From contig JALHLV010000007.1 in NCBI GenBank assembly GCA_022844405.1, positions 90,218 through 154,217 of the forward strand: a stretch of 64,000 nt of DNA. Direction: 5' to 3'. This DNA is from Sphingomonadales bacterium (lineage in GTDB: Bacteria; Pseudomonadota; Alphaproteobacteria; SMXS01). The notes beneath the pieces were generated by a model. It had not been told where the DNA came from. It searched no databases and was given only the letters and a program-made list of their open reading frames with translations. The position numbers and the translations under genes were made by a program. Below are positions 1-8,155 of this stretch, piece by piece; the stretch's first letter is position 1; every line of letters starts with the position of its first letter.

Positions 1-404
1 GCCACGTCGAACAGGTCGAAGCGGGCCTGCGGCTCGGCATAGGCGACCGCCAGCAGCAGGTCGCCCTCGATGATCTTGCCGATCAGGTCGTCACGGCCGC
101 CGGCGGCCTTCAGCGCGCCGCCACCCATCACCACGGTGGTGAGATAGGGCTCGAGCAGCAGACCGCGGCCGAACGCCTCCATCAGCACGTTGGTGTCGAC
201 CGCCGTGCCCCCCAGGCCGCCCTGGTCCTCGGTGAACGGCAGCGCCAGCCAGCCGAGTTCGGCCATCTGCTTCCAGTAGGCGCGGCTGAAGCCCTCTTCG
301 GAGGCGCGCATCTTGCGGAGGTTGTCGGCGCCGCAATTGGCGGCGACGAAGCGCTCGGCGCTGTCGCGCAGCATGACTTGTTCATCGGAATAGGACAGGT
401 CCAT
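1..404 (-). CDS. Acyl-CoA dehydrogenase, N-terminal part (cut by window edge)
   Basis: Reading the minus strand from the ATG at 404 gives about 134 residues beginning MDLSYSDEQVMLRDSAERF, which matches the alpha-helical N-terminal domain of FAD-dependent acyl-CoA dehydrogenases. Family-like segments follow: WKQMAELGWLALPF, a Gly-rich EDQGGLGG stretch, and VLMEAFGRGLLLEPYLTT. The catalytic base and the FAD-binding C-terminal domain lie beyond the edge, so substrate class cannot be judged. The enzyme family oxidises acyl-CoA thioesters and passes electrons to ETF in the cytoplasm. It is divergent from phoR and has no obvious link to the Pho genes. Confidence 0.85.
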   Translation of the reverse strand, partial: MDLSYSDEQVMLRDSAERFVAANCGADNLRKMRASEEGFSRAYWKQMAELGWLALPFTEDQGGLGGTAVDTNVLMEAFGRGLLLEPYLTTVVMGGGALKAAGGRDDLIGKIIEGDLLLAVAYAEPQARFDLFDV

Positions 405-486
405 CCTTCGGGAATCCTCTTGATTTGCATCCGGCGGGTCGGTTCGGCTGTCGTTTTTGCGCCATTTCCCGCCTTCAGGCAAGGGC

Positions 487-504
487 TTGTCATGAGACTG
501 CGGT
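487..504 (+). promoter_or_regulatory. Possible weak Pho box upstream of phoR
   Basis: TTGTCAT (487-493) and CTGCGGT (498-504) are separated by 4 bp, the spacing of the alphaproteobacterial Pho box (CTGTCAT, 4 bp, CTGTCAT). The first half fits at 6 of 7 positions, the second only partly. It lies 83 bp before the phoR start. Autoregulation of phoR by PhoB is plausible but this is a weak match. Confidence 0.3.
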
Positions 505-586
505 TGCGCGGACGGCAAAAATTGTGGTTGTTCTGATTCCGCGCGCTAAGGCGGCGTGGGGAGCCGCTTTCGGGCGGATTGAACCG

Positions 587-1885
587 ATGGTCGATGGAGT
601 CGTGAAACAGGGATCGACAGGGTGGTTGAAGGCCGCGCCGGCGTTGCCGGCGGCGGTGCTGGTCGGGCTCGTCGCCACCAACGTCCTGCATGTGGCCCAC
701 GCCGTGATCATCGCCATCGCCTGCGCGCCCGCCGCCTATGTCTACTGGCAGGCCATGGCGCGCCGCGACACCGCCTCGCTCAAGGCCGCGCCCGCCGCCG
801 AGGTATCGGCCTCCGGCATGTCCTATGCCCAGTCGGTGATCGACGTGATCCCGGACGCGCTGGTGCTGCTCGACGGCAACCGGCGGGTCGTCGAGGCGAA
901 TTCCGCCGCGCGGGAACTGTTCGGCGTGCGGCTGGTGGGCCGCGACTTTTCCCAGGTGCTGCGCCATCCGTCCGCCGTCGAGGCCATGGACCAGGTGCTG
1001 GCCAGCGGCACCGTCTCGCGCGAGGAGATCACCCTGCTCAGTCCCGGCGAGCGCCACTTCATGCTGGCGGCGCTGCCGATCGCGGGCAAGGCCGCGAGCG
1101 GCGAGGGGGCGCCGGCCATGGCCATCGCGCTGCACGAGATCACCGCGCTGAAGCGCTCCGAGCAACTCCGCGCGGATTTCGTCGCCAATGCCAGCCACGA
1201 GCTGCGCACGCCGCTTGCCAGCGTCATCGGCTTCATCGAGACGCTGCAGGGGCCCGCCAAGGGCGATCCGGCCGCCCAGGAGCGGTTCCTCGAGATCATG
1301 GCGCTGGAGTCGGCGCGCATGGCGCGGCTGATCGACGATCTGCTGTCGCTGTCGCGAATCGAGCTGGACGAGCACGTCGTGCCCTCCGACAGCGTCGATC
1401 TGTCGCATGTGATCGACGGCGTGGTCGAGGCGCTGTCGCTCGCCGCCCGCGACCGGGAGATGTCCCTCGCGGTGGACCTCGACGCCGGTATGCCGGCGGT
1501 GGTTGGCGACGCCGACCAGCTCACCCAGGTGTTCCAGAACCTGATCGACAACGCCATCAAGTACGGCCGCGCCGGCAGCACCATCCGGATCGGCGGCAAG
1601 GTGGTCGAGCGGCTGCCGGAGACCGGCGGCCCGGGGGTCGCCGTCAAGGTGATCAACGAAGGCGAGGGAATCGCCCGCGAGCATCTGCCGCGGCTGACCG
1701 ACCGGTTCTACCGGGTGGATCCGGCGCGCTCGCGGCAGAAGGGCGGCACCGGCCTCGGCCTCGCCATCGTCAAGCACATCGTCAACCGCCACCGCGGCCG
1801 CATGCTGTTCGAGAGCGAGCTTGGAGTCGGCACCACGGTCACCGTCTACCTGCCGGCGCGCGCCGAGGAACCGGCCGGGAAATAG
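587..1885 (+). CDS. phoR: Phosphate regulon sensor histidine kinase PhoR
   Basis: A 432-residue membrane histidine kinase of the PhoR type. Two hydrophobic segments (about residues 14-31 and 36-54) are followed by a PAS domain (about 78-185), then HisKA with the phospho-acceptor in ASHELRTPL (His204 by my count), and a HATPase_c domain with the N box QNLIDNAIKYG and the G box GTGLGLAIVKHI. The frame is open further upstream (to 425), but ATG 587 gives a compact PhoR with its membrane anchor at the N terminus. The family autophosphorylates when phosphate is low and phosphorylates PhoB. Here the cognate phoB lies at the far end of the same block, after pstSCAB-phoU. Confidence 0.93.
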   Translation: MVDGVVKQGSTGWLKAAPALPAAVLVGLVATNVLHVAHAVIIAIACAPAAYVYWQAMARRDTASLKAAPAAEVSASGMSYAQSVIDVIPDALVLLDGNRRVVEANSAARELFGVRLVGRDFSQVLRHPSAVEAMDQVLASGTVSREEITLLSPGERHFMLAALPIAGKAASGEGAPAMAIALHEITALKRSEQLRADFVANASHELRTPLASVIGFIETLQGPAKGDPAAQERFLEIMALESARMARLIDDLLSLSRIELDEHVVPSDSVDLSHVIDGVVEALSLAARDREMSLAVDLDAGMPAVVGDADQLTQVFQNLIDNAIKYGRAGSTIRIGGKVVERLPETGGPGVAVKVINEGEGIAREHLPRLTDRFYRVDPARSRQKGGTGLGLAIVKHIVNRHRGRMLFESELGVGTTVTVYLPARAEEPAGK

Positions 1886-1908
1886 CGGTTTTCCAGCCAC
1901 TTGGCGCG

Positions 1909-1937
1909 TCGTAACAAAACTGTAATGCAACTGACTT
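1909..1937 (+). promoter_or_regulatory. Pho box upstream of pstS
   Basis: Three 7-mers spaced exactly 11 bp apart: TCGTAAC (1909-1915), CTGTAAT (1920-1926) and CTGACTT (1931-1937). The last two fit the PhoB-binding consensus CTGTCAT, 4 bp, CTGTCAT. The site is 100 bp before the pstS start, a normal position for a PhoB-activated promoter. PhoB would bind as tandem dimers and recruit RNA polymerase under phosphate limitation. No footprint is known here; the call rests on consensus and context. Confidence 0.75.
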
Positions 1938-2036
1938 ATTGCTTTCACCGCTGCTCCGTAGGTTCCGGGCACGGGCAGCGGCCAGCCGCGCCCCGAAGAC
2001 GTGGCTCACCCCTCAACTGATGATCGGAGAAACATC

Positions 2037-3086
2037 GTGTTGAAAAAGACCCTTATCGGACTGGCGGCCGTCGCGGTTGTAAGCGCCGCGACGACCGGCG
2101 CGGCCTATGCCCGCGACCAGATTCGCGTTGTCGGCTCGTCGACGGTGTTTCCGTTCTCGACCGTGGTCGCCGAGGAATTCGGCAAGACCAGCAAGTTCAA
2201 GACCCCGATCGTTGAAAGCACGGGGACCGGCGGCGGCATGAAGCTGTTCTGCGCCGGCGCCGGTGTCCAGCATCCGGATATCACCAACGCCTCGCGCCGC
2301 ATCAAGAAGTCCGAGCTCGAGGGCTGCAACGCCAACGGCGTGGCGCCGATCGAGGTGAAGATCGGCTTCGACGGCATCGTCGTCGCCAACACCAAGCAGG
2401 CCAAGCCGATGAACCTGACGCTGAAGCAGCTGTTCCTGGCGCTCGGCAAGCAGGTGCCGGACAAGAGCGGCAAGCTGGTTCCCAATCCCTACAAGCTGTG
2501 GAGCGACGTGGACCCGAGCCTGCCGAAGACCAAGATCGAGGTCATGGGTCCGCCGCCGACCTCCGGCACCCGCGACGCGTTCAACGAGCTGGCGATGGAA
2601 GGCGGCTGCAAGACCTTCCCGAAGCTGGCCGAGATGAAGAAAGCCGACGAGAAGAAGTACGAGGCGATTTGTCGCGGCGTTCGCGAGGACGGCGCCTATA
2701 TCGAGGGCGGCGAGAACGACAACCTGATCGTCCAGAAGCTGGTCGCCAATCCGAACCTGATCGGCGTCTTCGGCTACAGCTTCCTCGAGGAGAACGCCGA
2801 CAAGATCCAGGGCGGCACCATCGACGGCGTCGCGCCGGACTATGACGACATTTCCTCGGGCAAGTATCCGGTGTCGCGGTCGCTGTACTTCTACGTCAAG
2901 AAGCAGCATGTCGGCGCCGTGCCGGGCATCAAGGAATACGTGGCCGAGTTCGTCAGCGACAAGGCCGTCGGGCCGAACGGCTACGCCGCCGACAAGGGTC
3001 TGATCGCTCTGCCGGACGCCGATCGCAAGGCGGTCCGCGACAAGGTGCTGACCTGGACGCCGATGACGGGCGACGAGGTCAAATAG
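2037..3086 (+). CDS. pstS: Phosphate ABC transporter periplasmic binding protein PstS
   Basis: A 349-residue precursor. The N terminus (LKKTLIGLAAVAVVSAATTG) is a Sec signal peptide, with likely cleavage after the Ala-Tyr-Ala around residue 24. The mature protein begins RDQIRVVGSSTVFPF, with the phosphate-binding SSTVFPFS loop, and continues with ESTGTGGGMKLFC and GTRDAFNEL, characteristic of the alphaproteobacterial PstS form. I chose GTG 2037 because GGAGA lies about 7 bp upstream and the signal peptide then starts correctly; an in-frame ATG at 2001 would add 12 residues with no leader function. It captures inorganic phosphate for PstCAB. A Pho box lies upstream and a stem-loop follows the stop codon. 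Confidence 0.95.
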   Translation: MLKKTLIGLAAVAVVSAATTGAAYARDQIRVVGSSTVFPFSTVVAEEFGKTSKFKTPIVESTGTGGGMKLFCAGAGVQHPDITNASRRIKKSELEGCNANGVAPIEVKIGFDGIVVANTKQAKPMNLTLKQLFLALGKQVPDKSGKLVPNPYKLWSDVDPSLPKTKIEVMGPPPTSGTRDAFNELAMEGGCKTFPKLAEMKKADEKKYEAICRGVREDGAYIEGGENDNLIVQKLVANPNLIGVFGYSFLEENADKIQGGTIDGVAPDYDDISSGKYPVSRSLYFYVKKQHVGAVPGIKEYVAEFVSDKAVGPNGYAADKGLIALPDADRKAVRDKVLTWTPMTGDEVK

Positions 3087-3118
3087 TCCTTTGGGCTTGC
3101 CAGGACAGAAAGACCGGA

Positions 3119-3155
3119 GCCGGACCGAACGACGCGACGCCGCGTTCGGTCCGGC
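3119..3155 (+). terminator. Intercistronic stem-loop between pstS and pstC
   Basis: GCCGGACCGAACG (3119-3131) and CGTTCGGTCCGGC (3143-3155) are perfect inverted complements around an 11-base loop, making a 13 bp GC-rich stem. No T-run follows, so it is unlikely to stop transcription fully. It lies 33 bp after the pstS stop and 27 bp before pstC. Stem-loops in this position protect the upstream message from 3' decay or partly attenuate, so that the binding protein is made in excess over the permease. Confidence 0.6.
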
Positions 3156-3182
3156 GCTCACCGCCCGGAGGAAACCGCTCGC

Positions 3183-4568
3183 ATGAGCCCGCTTAGCCTG
3201 GCCCTCATCCTCATCCTGATGAGCACGGCCGTCGCCTTTGTCGCCAGCCGCACCAAGGCGCTCAGTCTGGTCGGCGGGCGCGTCCACGAACTTCACTCGC
3301 TGCCCGGTCACTATGGGTTGTATGCGCTGGTCTGGTGCCTGCTTCCCGCCCTGCTGGTCCTCGCGATCTGGATCGCCATCGGGCCGGCCATCGTCGACGG
3401 CATCATCGTCGACCGGCTGCACGAGGCCGATCCGACGATCGGCGCGGACCGCCTCGGGCTCATTCTCAACGACGTTCGCAACTACGTTTCCGGCAACTTG
3501 GTCTCGGAGGACATCGACCCCGCTCTCGCCAAGACCGGCGAAGCATACCGGTCGCTGCTGCTGACCGGGCTGTGGGGAACCTTCGTCGCCTCGGTGGCCG
3601 TCGCCCTCGCCGGCGCGTTCTTCGCGTTCTCCCGGATCAGGCCGGACATGCGGGCCCGCAACAAGGTCGAACGCGTCGTCTGGCTGATCATGGTGGCCTG
3701 CTCGCTCGTCGCCGTGCTGGTGACGGTCGGCATCGTGCTCTCCCTCGTCTTCGAAGCCGGGCGCTTCTTCGCCAAGGTGTCGCCGCTGGAGTTCCTGTTC
3801 GGTCTCCATTGGAGCCCGCAGATGGCGATGCGCGCCGATCAGGTCGCCAGCGAAGGATCGTTCGGCGCCGTCCCCCTGTTCGCGGGCACGCTGTTGATCA
3901 CGTTCATCGCCATGCTGGTCGCGGTACCCGTCGGGCTGCTTTCGGCGGTCTATATGACCCAGTATGCCGACCACCGGGTGCGCTCGCTGGCCAAGCCCAT
4001 GCTGGAGATTCTCGCCGGCGTCCCCACGGTGGTCTACGGCTTCTTCGCGGCGCTCGTCGTGGCGCCCTGGATCCGCGACACCGGCGGCCTTCTGGGCCTC
4101 AGCGTCGCCTCGGAAAGCGCGCTTGCGGCGGGCCTCGTGATGGGTGTGATGATCATTCCCTTCATGTCGTCGCTGTCCGACGACGCCCTGACGGCCGTTC
4201 CCCAGTCGATGCGGGACGGGTCCTATGCGCTTGGCGCGACACGGGCAGAGACGATCCGCTCGGTGCTCATCCCCGCCGCGCTCCCCGGCATCGTCGGCGC
4301 GTTTCTGCTGTCGGTTTCCCGCGCCATCGGCGAGACCATGATCGTCGTGATGGCCGCGGGCCTGGCGGCGAACCTGACCGCCAATCCGCTGGAGGCGGTC
4401 ACCACGGTCACGGTCCAGATCGCCACGCTGCTCGTCGGCGATCAGGAGTTCGACAGCGCCAAGACGCTGGCCGCCTTCGCCCTGGGCCTGGTGCTGTTCA
4501 TCGTCACCCTTTCGCTCAACGTGATCGCCCTGCGGGTGGTCCGAAAGTACAGAGAACAATATGACTGA
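3183..4568 (+). CDS. pstC: Phosphate ABC transporter permease PstC
   Basis: A 461-residue inner-membrane permease. It has an N-terminal hydrophobic segment (about 2-22), a second near 45-72, a soluble region, and then the core permease domain with about six membrane segments from residue 125 on. The ABC-contacting EAA-type loop is visible as YALGATRAETIRSVLIPA near residue 348. It is longer than E. coli PstC (about 320), which is usual for the alphaproteobacterial form with extra N-terminal helices. A GGAGG ribosome site precedes the ATG. Its end overlaps the pstA start by 8 bp, so the two halves of the channel are translationally coupled. Confidence 0.95.
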   Translation: MSPLSLALILILMSTAVAFVASRTKALSLVGGRVHELHSLPGHYGLYALVWCLLPALLVLAIWIAIGPAIVDGIIVDRLHEADPTIGADRLGLILNDVRNYVSGNLVSEDIDPALAKTGEAYRSLLLTGLWGTFVASVAVALAGAFFAFSRIRPDMRARNKVERVVWLIMVACSLVAVLVTVGIVLSLVFEAGRFFAKVSPLEFLFGLHWSPQMAMRADQVASEGSFGAVPLFAGTLLITFIAMLVAVPVGLLSAVYMTQYADHRVRSLAKPMLEILAGVPTVVYGFFAALVVAPWIRDTGGLLGLSVASESALAAGLVMGVMIIPFMSSLSDDALTAVPQSMRDGSYALGATRAETIRSVLIPAALPGIVGAFLLSVSRAIGETMIVVMAAGLAANLTANPLEAVTTVTVQIATLLVGDQEFDSAKTLAAFALGLVLFIVTLSLNVIALRVVRKYREQYD

Positions 4569-5874
4569 CACGGGGCAGCGTAACGACTGGGCATCGGATG
4601 AGATGCAGCGTCGCATCGCGCGCCGCTATGCCGCCGACAGCCGCTTCAAGTGGTACGGCATCGGCGCGATCCTGCTCGCCATGGGCGTGCTGGTGCTGCT
4701 GCTGGGCAGCATCATCGTCACCGGCATTCCCGGTTTCACGCAGACTCAGGTCCGGCTGCAGGTCAGCTTCGATCCCGAGCAGTTCGGCGGCTCCTTGAAG
4801 GGCAAGACGCCCGAAGAAGTGGATGCCGCCATCGCCGCCGCCGATTTCTCGGGGATGATCCGGACCGGTCTGCAATCCATCTTCCCGGACGTCACCCAGC
4901 GCCGGGATGTGCGTGATCTGACGGATCTCGTCAGTTCGGGCGCGCGTCAGAAGCTGGCGCAGATCGTGCGCGAAGATCCCGGCATCGTCGGCAGCACCGT
5001 CGAGGTCTGGCTGCCCACATCGGACGATGTGCACACCATCGTGAACGGCTCCATGGAGCGCGATGTCGCCGAGTCGGACCGGCGGCTGAACGACAAGCAG
5101 ATCGCCTGGCTCGAGACCTTGGAAAAAACGGACTCGATCCGCGGCACCCTGAGCTCGGACTTCTTCACCGGCGGCGACTCGCGCGAGCCGGAGATGGCCG
5201 GTGTCTGGGGATCGGTCGTCGGATCGTTCTGGACGCTGCTGGTGACCCTGGCGGTCGCCTTTCCCCTGGGCGTGCTCGCCGCCGTCTATCTCGAGGAGTT
5301 CGCGCCGAAGAACCGCTGGAGCGACCTGATCGAGGTCAATATCAACAACCTGGCCGCCGTGCCGTCGATCGTCTTCGGCCTGCTGGGCCTGGCCGTCTAT
5401 CTCAACGTCATGCACCTGCCGCGCTCGGCGCCCATCGTCGGCGGCCTGACGCTGGCGCTGATGACGATGCCGGTGATCATCATCGCGGCCCGCGCGGCGC
5501 TGAAGGCCGTCCCGCCGTCGATCCGCGCCGGCGCCATGGGGCTGGGCGCCTCGAAGGTCCAGGTGACGTTCCATCATGTATTGCCGCTGGCGATGCCTGG
5601 CATCCTCACCGGCGTCATCATCGGCATGGCGCACGCGCTGGGCGAGACGGCGCCGCTGCTGATGATCGGCATGGTGGCGTTCATCGTCGACATCCCGGGT
5701 GGCATCAGCGACGCGGCCACGGTGCTGCCGGTGCAAATCTATCTCTGGGCCGACAGCCCCGAACGCGCCTTTGTCGAGAAGACCTCGGCGGCGATCATGG
5801 TGCTGCTGACCTTCCTCATCCTGATGAACGCGGTGGCGGTGTTGCTGCGGAAACGTTTCGAACGCAAGTGGTGA
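4561..5874 (+). CDS. pstA: Phosphate ABC transporter permease PstA
   Basis: A 437-residue permease pairing with PstC. One membrane segment lies near residues 33-58, followed by a roughly 150-residue periplasmic region, then the multi-span permease domain from about residue 215. The coupling loop reads AMGLGASKVQVTFHHVLPLA near residue 325. The N-terminal insertion makes it longer than E. coli PstA (about 296), in keeping with the alphaproteobacterial long form. It overlaps pstC by 8 bp and ends 6 bp before pstB. Confidence 0.95.
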   Translation: MTDTGQRNDWASDEMQRRIARRYAADSRFKWYGIGAILLAMGVLVLLLGSIIVTGIPGFTQTQVRLQVSFDPEQFGGSLKGKTPEEVDAAIAAADFSGMIRTGLQSIFPDVTQRRDVRDLTDLVSSGARQKLAQIVREDPGIVGSTVEVWLPTSDDVHTIVNGSMERDVAESDRRLNDKQIAWLETLEKTDSIRGTLSSDFFTGGDSREPEMAGVWGSVVGSFWTLLVTLAVAFPLGVLAAVYLEEFAPKNRWSDLIEVNINNLAAVPSIVFGLLGLAVYLNVMHLPRSAPIVGGLTLALMTMPVIIIAARAALKAVPPSIRAGAMGLGASKVQVTFHHVLPLAMPGILTGVIIGMAHALGETAPLLMIGMVAFIVDIPGGISDAATVLPVQIYLWADSPERAFVEKTSAAIMVLLTFLILMNAVAVLLRKRFERKW

Positions 5875-5880
5875 TCGGAT

Positions 5881-6693
5881 ATGAAAATGGCTGAAGCAGA
5901 CGTTGAAGCGAGGATCCGAGTGAGCACCGAGGACGCGAAGCTGAAATTCCAGACCCGCGGCGTGCATGTCTTCTACGGCGACAAGGAAGCCATCAAGGGC
6001 GTCGACCTGGACATCTACAACAACGAGGTCACGGCGCTGATCGGTCCGTCCGGCTGCGGCAAGTCGACCTATCTGCGGTGCCTGAACCGTATGAACGACA
6101 CCGTGGACGGCGCCAAGGTCACCGGCTCCATCCTGCTCGACGGCACCGACATCTATGACCGCAAGGTCGATGTCGTGCAGCTCCGCGCCCGGGTCGGCAT
6201 GGTGTTCCAGAAACCCAACCCGTTCCCCAAGTCGATTTTCGAGAACATCGCCTATGGGCCGCGCATCCACGGACTTGCATCCAAGAAGAGCGAATACGAC
6301 GCCATCGTTGAAACTAGCCTGAAGAAGGCCGGCCTGTGGAACGAGGTCAGCGACCGCCTGGACGAGCCGGGAACCTCGCTGTCGGGCGGCCAGCAGCAGC
6401 GCCTGTGCATCGCCCGCGCCATCGCCGTCAGCCCGGAGGTGATCCTGATGGACGAGCCGTGCTCGGCGCTCGATCCCATCGCCACCGCCCGGGTCGAGGA
6501 GCTGATCGACGAGCTGCGCGAGAACTACGCCATCGTCATCGTCACCCATTCCATGCAGCAGGCGGCGCGCGTGTCGCAGAAGACCGCCTTTTTCCACCTT
6601 GGCGAGATCGTCGAACGCGGCCACACGGAACAGATCTTCACCAATCCGCGCGAGGAGCGAACCCGGGACTACATCACCGGACGCTTCGGCTAG
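5881..6693 (+). CDS. pstB: Phosphate ABC transporter ATPase PstB
   Basis: A 270-residue ABC ATPase, normal length for PstB. Walker [10 protein letters not shown] is near residue 56, the signature LSGGQQQR near 167, and Walker B VILMDEP near 187, followed by the switch His in IVTHSMQQA. PstB-specific sequence includes [10 protein letters not shown] and [15 protein letters not shown]. It powers phosphate import through PstCA and, with PhoU, signals to PhoR. A second ATG lies at codon 3, so the exact start may be 5881 or 5887. Confidence 0.97.
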   Translation: MKMAEADVEARIRVSTEDAKLKFQTRGVHVFYGDKEAIKGVDLDIYNNEVTALIGPSGCGKSTYLRCLNRMNDTVDGAKVTGSILLDGTDIYDRKVDVVQLRARVGMVFQKPNPFPKSIFENIAYGPRIHGLASKKSEYDAIVETSLKKAGLWNEVSDRLDEPGTSLSGGQQQRLCIARAIAVSPEVILMDEPCSALDPIATARVEELIDELRENYAIVIVTHSMQQAARVSQKTAFFHLGEIVERGHTEQIFTNPREERTRDYITGRFG

Positions 6694-6723
6694 CGCTTCC
6701 CACCTATCGAGGGCCGCACCCAG

Positions 6724-7440
6724 ATGCCTAACGACCACATCGTCTCTTCCTACGACAAGGAACTGGAGAACCTGCGCTCCAGTATCGCCCGCATGGGCGG
6801 TCTGGCCGAGACGCAGATCGCCGGCGCCGTCGATGCCCTGTTCAAGCGCAGCGCCGAGCGGGCCGAGCAGGTGGTCGAGGCCGACAAGGCGCTCGACGAT
6901 CTGGAAATCGCCATCGAAAAGGATGCCATTTCGATCCTGGCGCGGCGCCAGCCCATGGCGTCGGACCTGCGCGAGATCGTCTCGGCGCTGAAGATGTCGA
7001 GCATCCTCGAGCGCATCGGCGACTATTCGAAGAACATCGCCAAGCGGGTCACCGCCATCAACGAGTCGGACAATTTCCGCATCGTCCGCACCGTCGGCGA
7101 CATGGCCCATCTGGTGCAGAAGATGCTCAAGGACGTGCTCGACGCCTATATCGACCAGGACGCCGTCAAGGCCATGGACGTATGGGAGCGCGACGCGCCG
7201 GTGGACGAGCTCTACAACAGTTTGTTCCGCGAGCTGCTGACCTACATGATGGAGGATGCGCGCGCCATCACGCCCTGCACCCATCTGCTGTTCGCCGCCA
7301 AGAACGTCGAGCGCATGGGCGACCACGTGACCAACCTGGCCGAGATCGTGTTCTATCTGGTGAACGGCGAGATCCTCGAGGACACCCGTCCCAAGGGCGA
7401 CCGCACCAGCTTCACGGTGCTGCGACCGCACGAAGATTGA
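6724..7440 (+). CDS. phoU: Phosphate signalling protein PhoU
   Basis: A 238-residue all-helical protein with the two PhoU repeats. Each carries the metal-binding E/D-rich helix motif: ALKMSSILERIGDYSKNIA in the first and AAKNVERMGDHVTNLAEIV in the second. PhoU mediates the inhibitory contact between the PstSCAB transporter and PhoR when phosphate is plentiful. It follows pstB by 30 bp and precedes phoB by 22 bp. Confidence 0.96.
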   Translation: MPNDHIVSSYDKELENLRSSIARMGGLAETQIAGAVDALFKRSAERAEQVVEADKALDDLEIAIEKDAISILARRQPMASDLREIVSALKMSSILERIGDYSKNIAKRVTAINESDNFRIVRTVGDMAHLVQKMLKDVLDAYIDQDAVKAMDVWERDAPVDELYNSLFRELLTYMMEDARAITPCTHLLFAAKNVERMGDHVTNLAEIVFYLVNGEILEDTRPKGDRTSFTVLRPHED

Positions 7441-7462
7441 TCGAGTGACAGGAAGATCCGAC

Positions 7463-8155
7463 ATGAAGCCGAATGTTCTGCTCATCGAAGACGATCTGAG
7501 CCTTGTCGAGCTGGTGAAGTACAATCTCGACAAGGAAGGGTTCGACGTGCTCCACGCCACCGACGGCGAGGAAGGCCTGGCGATGGCCAGGGAACGCACG
7601 CCCGACCTGATCCTGCTGGACTGGATGCTGCCGTTCGTGCCGGGCATCGAGGTCTGCCGCCGGCTGCGCAAGTCGCCGGACACGGCGGGCATCCCGATCA
7701 TCATGCTGACCGCGCGCACCGAGGAGGGCGACCGCATCCGCGGCCTCGACACCGGTGCCGACGATTACATCACCAAGCCCTATTCGCCGCGCGAGCTGCT
7801 CGCCCGCATCAACGCCGTGCTGCGCCGGGTCCGTCCGGCCTATTCGGGCCAGGTGCTGACCTATGCCGACATCGCCCTCGACGCCAGCGCCCACAAGGTG
7901 ACCCGCGGCGGCAAGCCGGTGCGGCTCGGCCCGACCGAGTTCCGCCTGCTGCGCCACTTCCTGGAAAACCCGGACCGGGTGTTCTCGCGCGAGCAGCTGC
8001 TCGATTCGGTCTGGGGCCACGACGTCTATGTGGAGCCGCGCACGGTCGACGTGCACATCAGGCGGCTGCGCAAGGTGCTGAACGAGGGCGGCGCGGCGGA
8101 CGTGATCCGCACCGTCCGTTCGGCCGGCTACGCGCTCGACCTGGAAGCGGCCTGA
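7463..8155 (+). CDS. phoB: Phosphate regulon response regulator PhoB
   Basis: A 230-residue OmpR/PhoB-class regulator. The receiver domain has the acidic pair Asp10-Asp11, the phospho-acceptor Asp53 in LILLDWMLPF, Thr83 and Lys105 (ITKPYSPRELL). The winged-helix effector domain includes LGPTEFRLLRHFLENPDRVF and TVDVHIRRLRKVL. ATG 7463 is preferred over GTG 7445 because AGGAAG lies about 7 bp before it and the protein then starts MKPNVLLIEDD. It activates Pho-box promoters such as the one before pstS. Its last 28 bp overlap the converging cyclase gene. Confidence 0.96.
   Translation: MKPNVLLIEDDLSLVELVKYNLDKEGFDVLHATDGEEGLAMARERTPDLILLDWMLPFVPGIEVCRRLRKSPDTAGIPIIMLTARTEEGDRIRGLDTGADDYITKPYSPRELLARINAVLRRVRPAYSGQVLTYADIALDASAHKVTRGGKPVRLGPTEFRLLRHFLENPDRVFSREQLLDSVWGHDVYVEPRTVDVHIRRLRKVLNEGGAADVIRTVRSAGYALDLEAA

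Noticed and set aside
2013..4616. An 867-residue open frame antisense to pstS and pstC
   Set aside because: High-GC coding DNA commonly leaves an open antisense frame; the translation is Arg/Asp/Gly-rich with no domain, and the plus strand is a sound transporter operon.
4516..7752. A 1078-residue open frame antisense to the pst-phoU genes
   Set aside because: Same artefact; it runs across four well-supported genes and its composition is that of a shadow frame.
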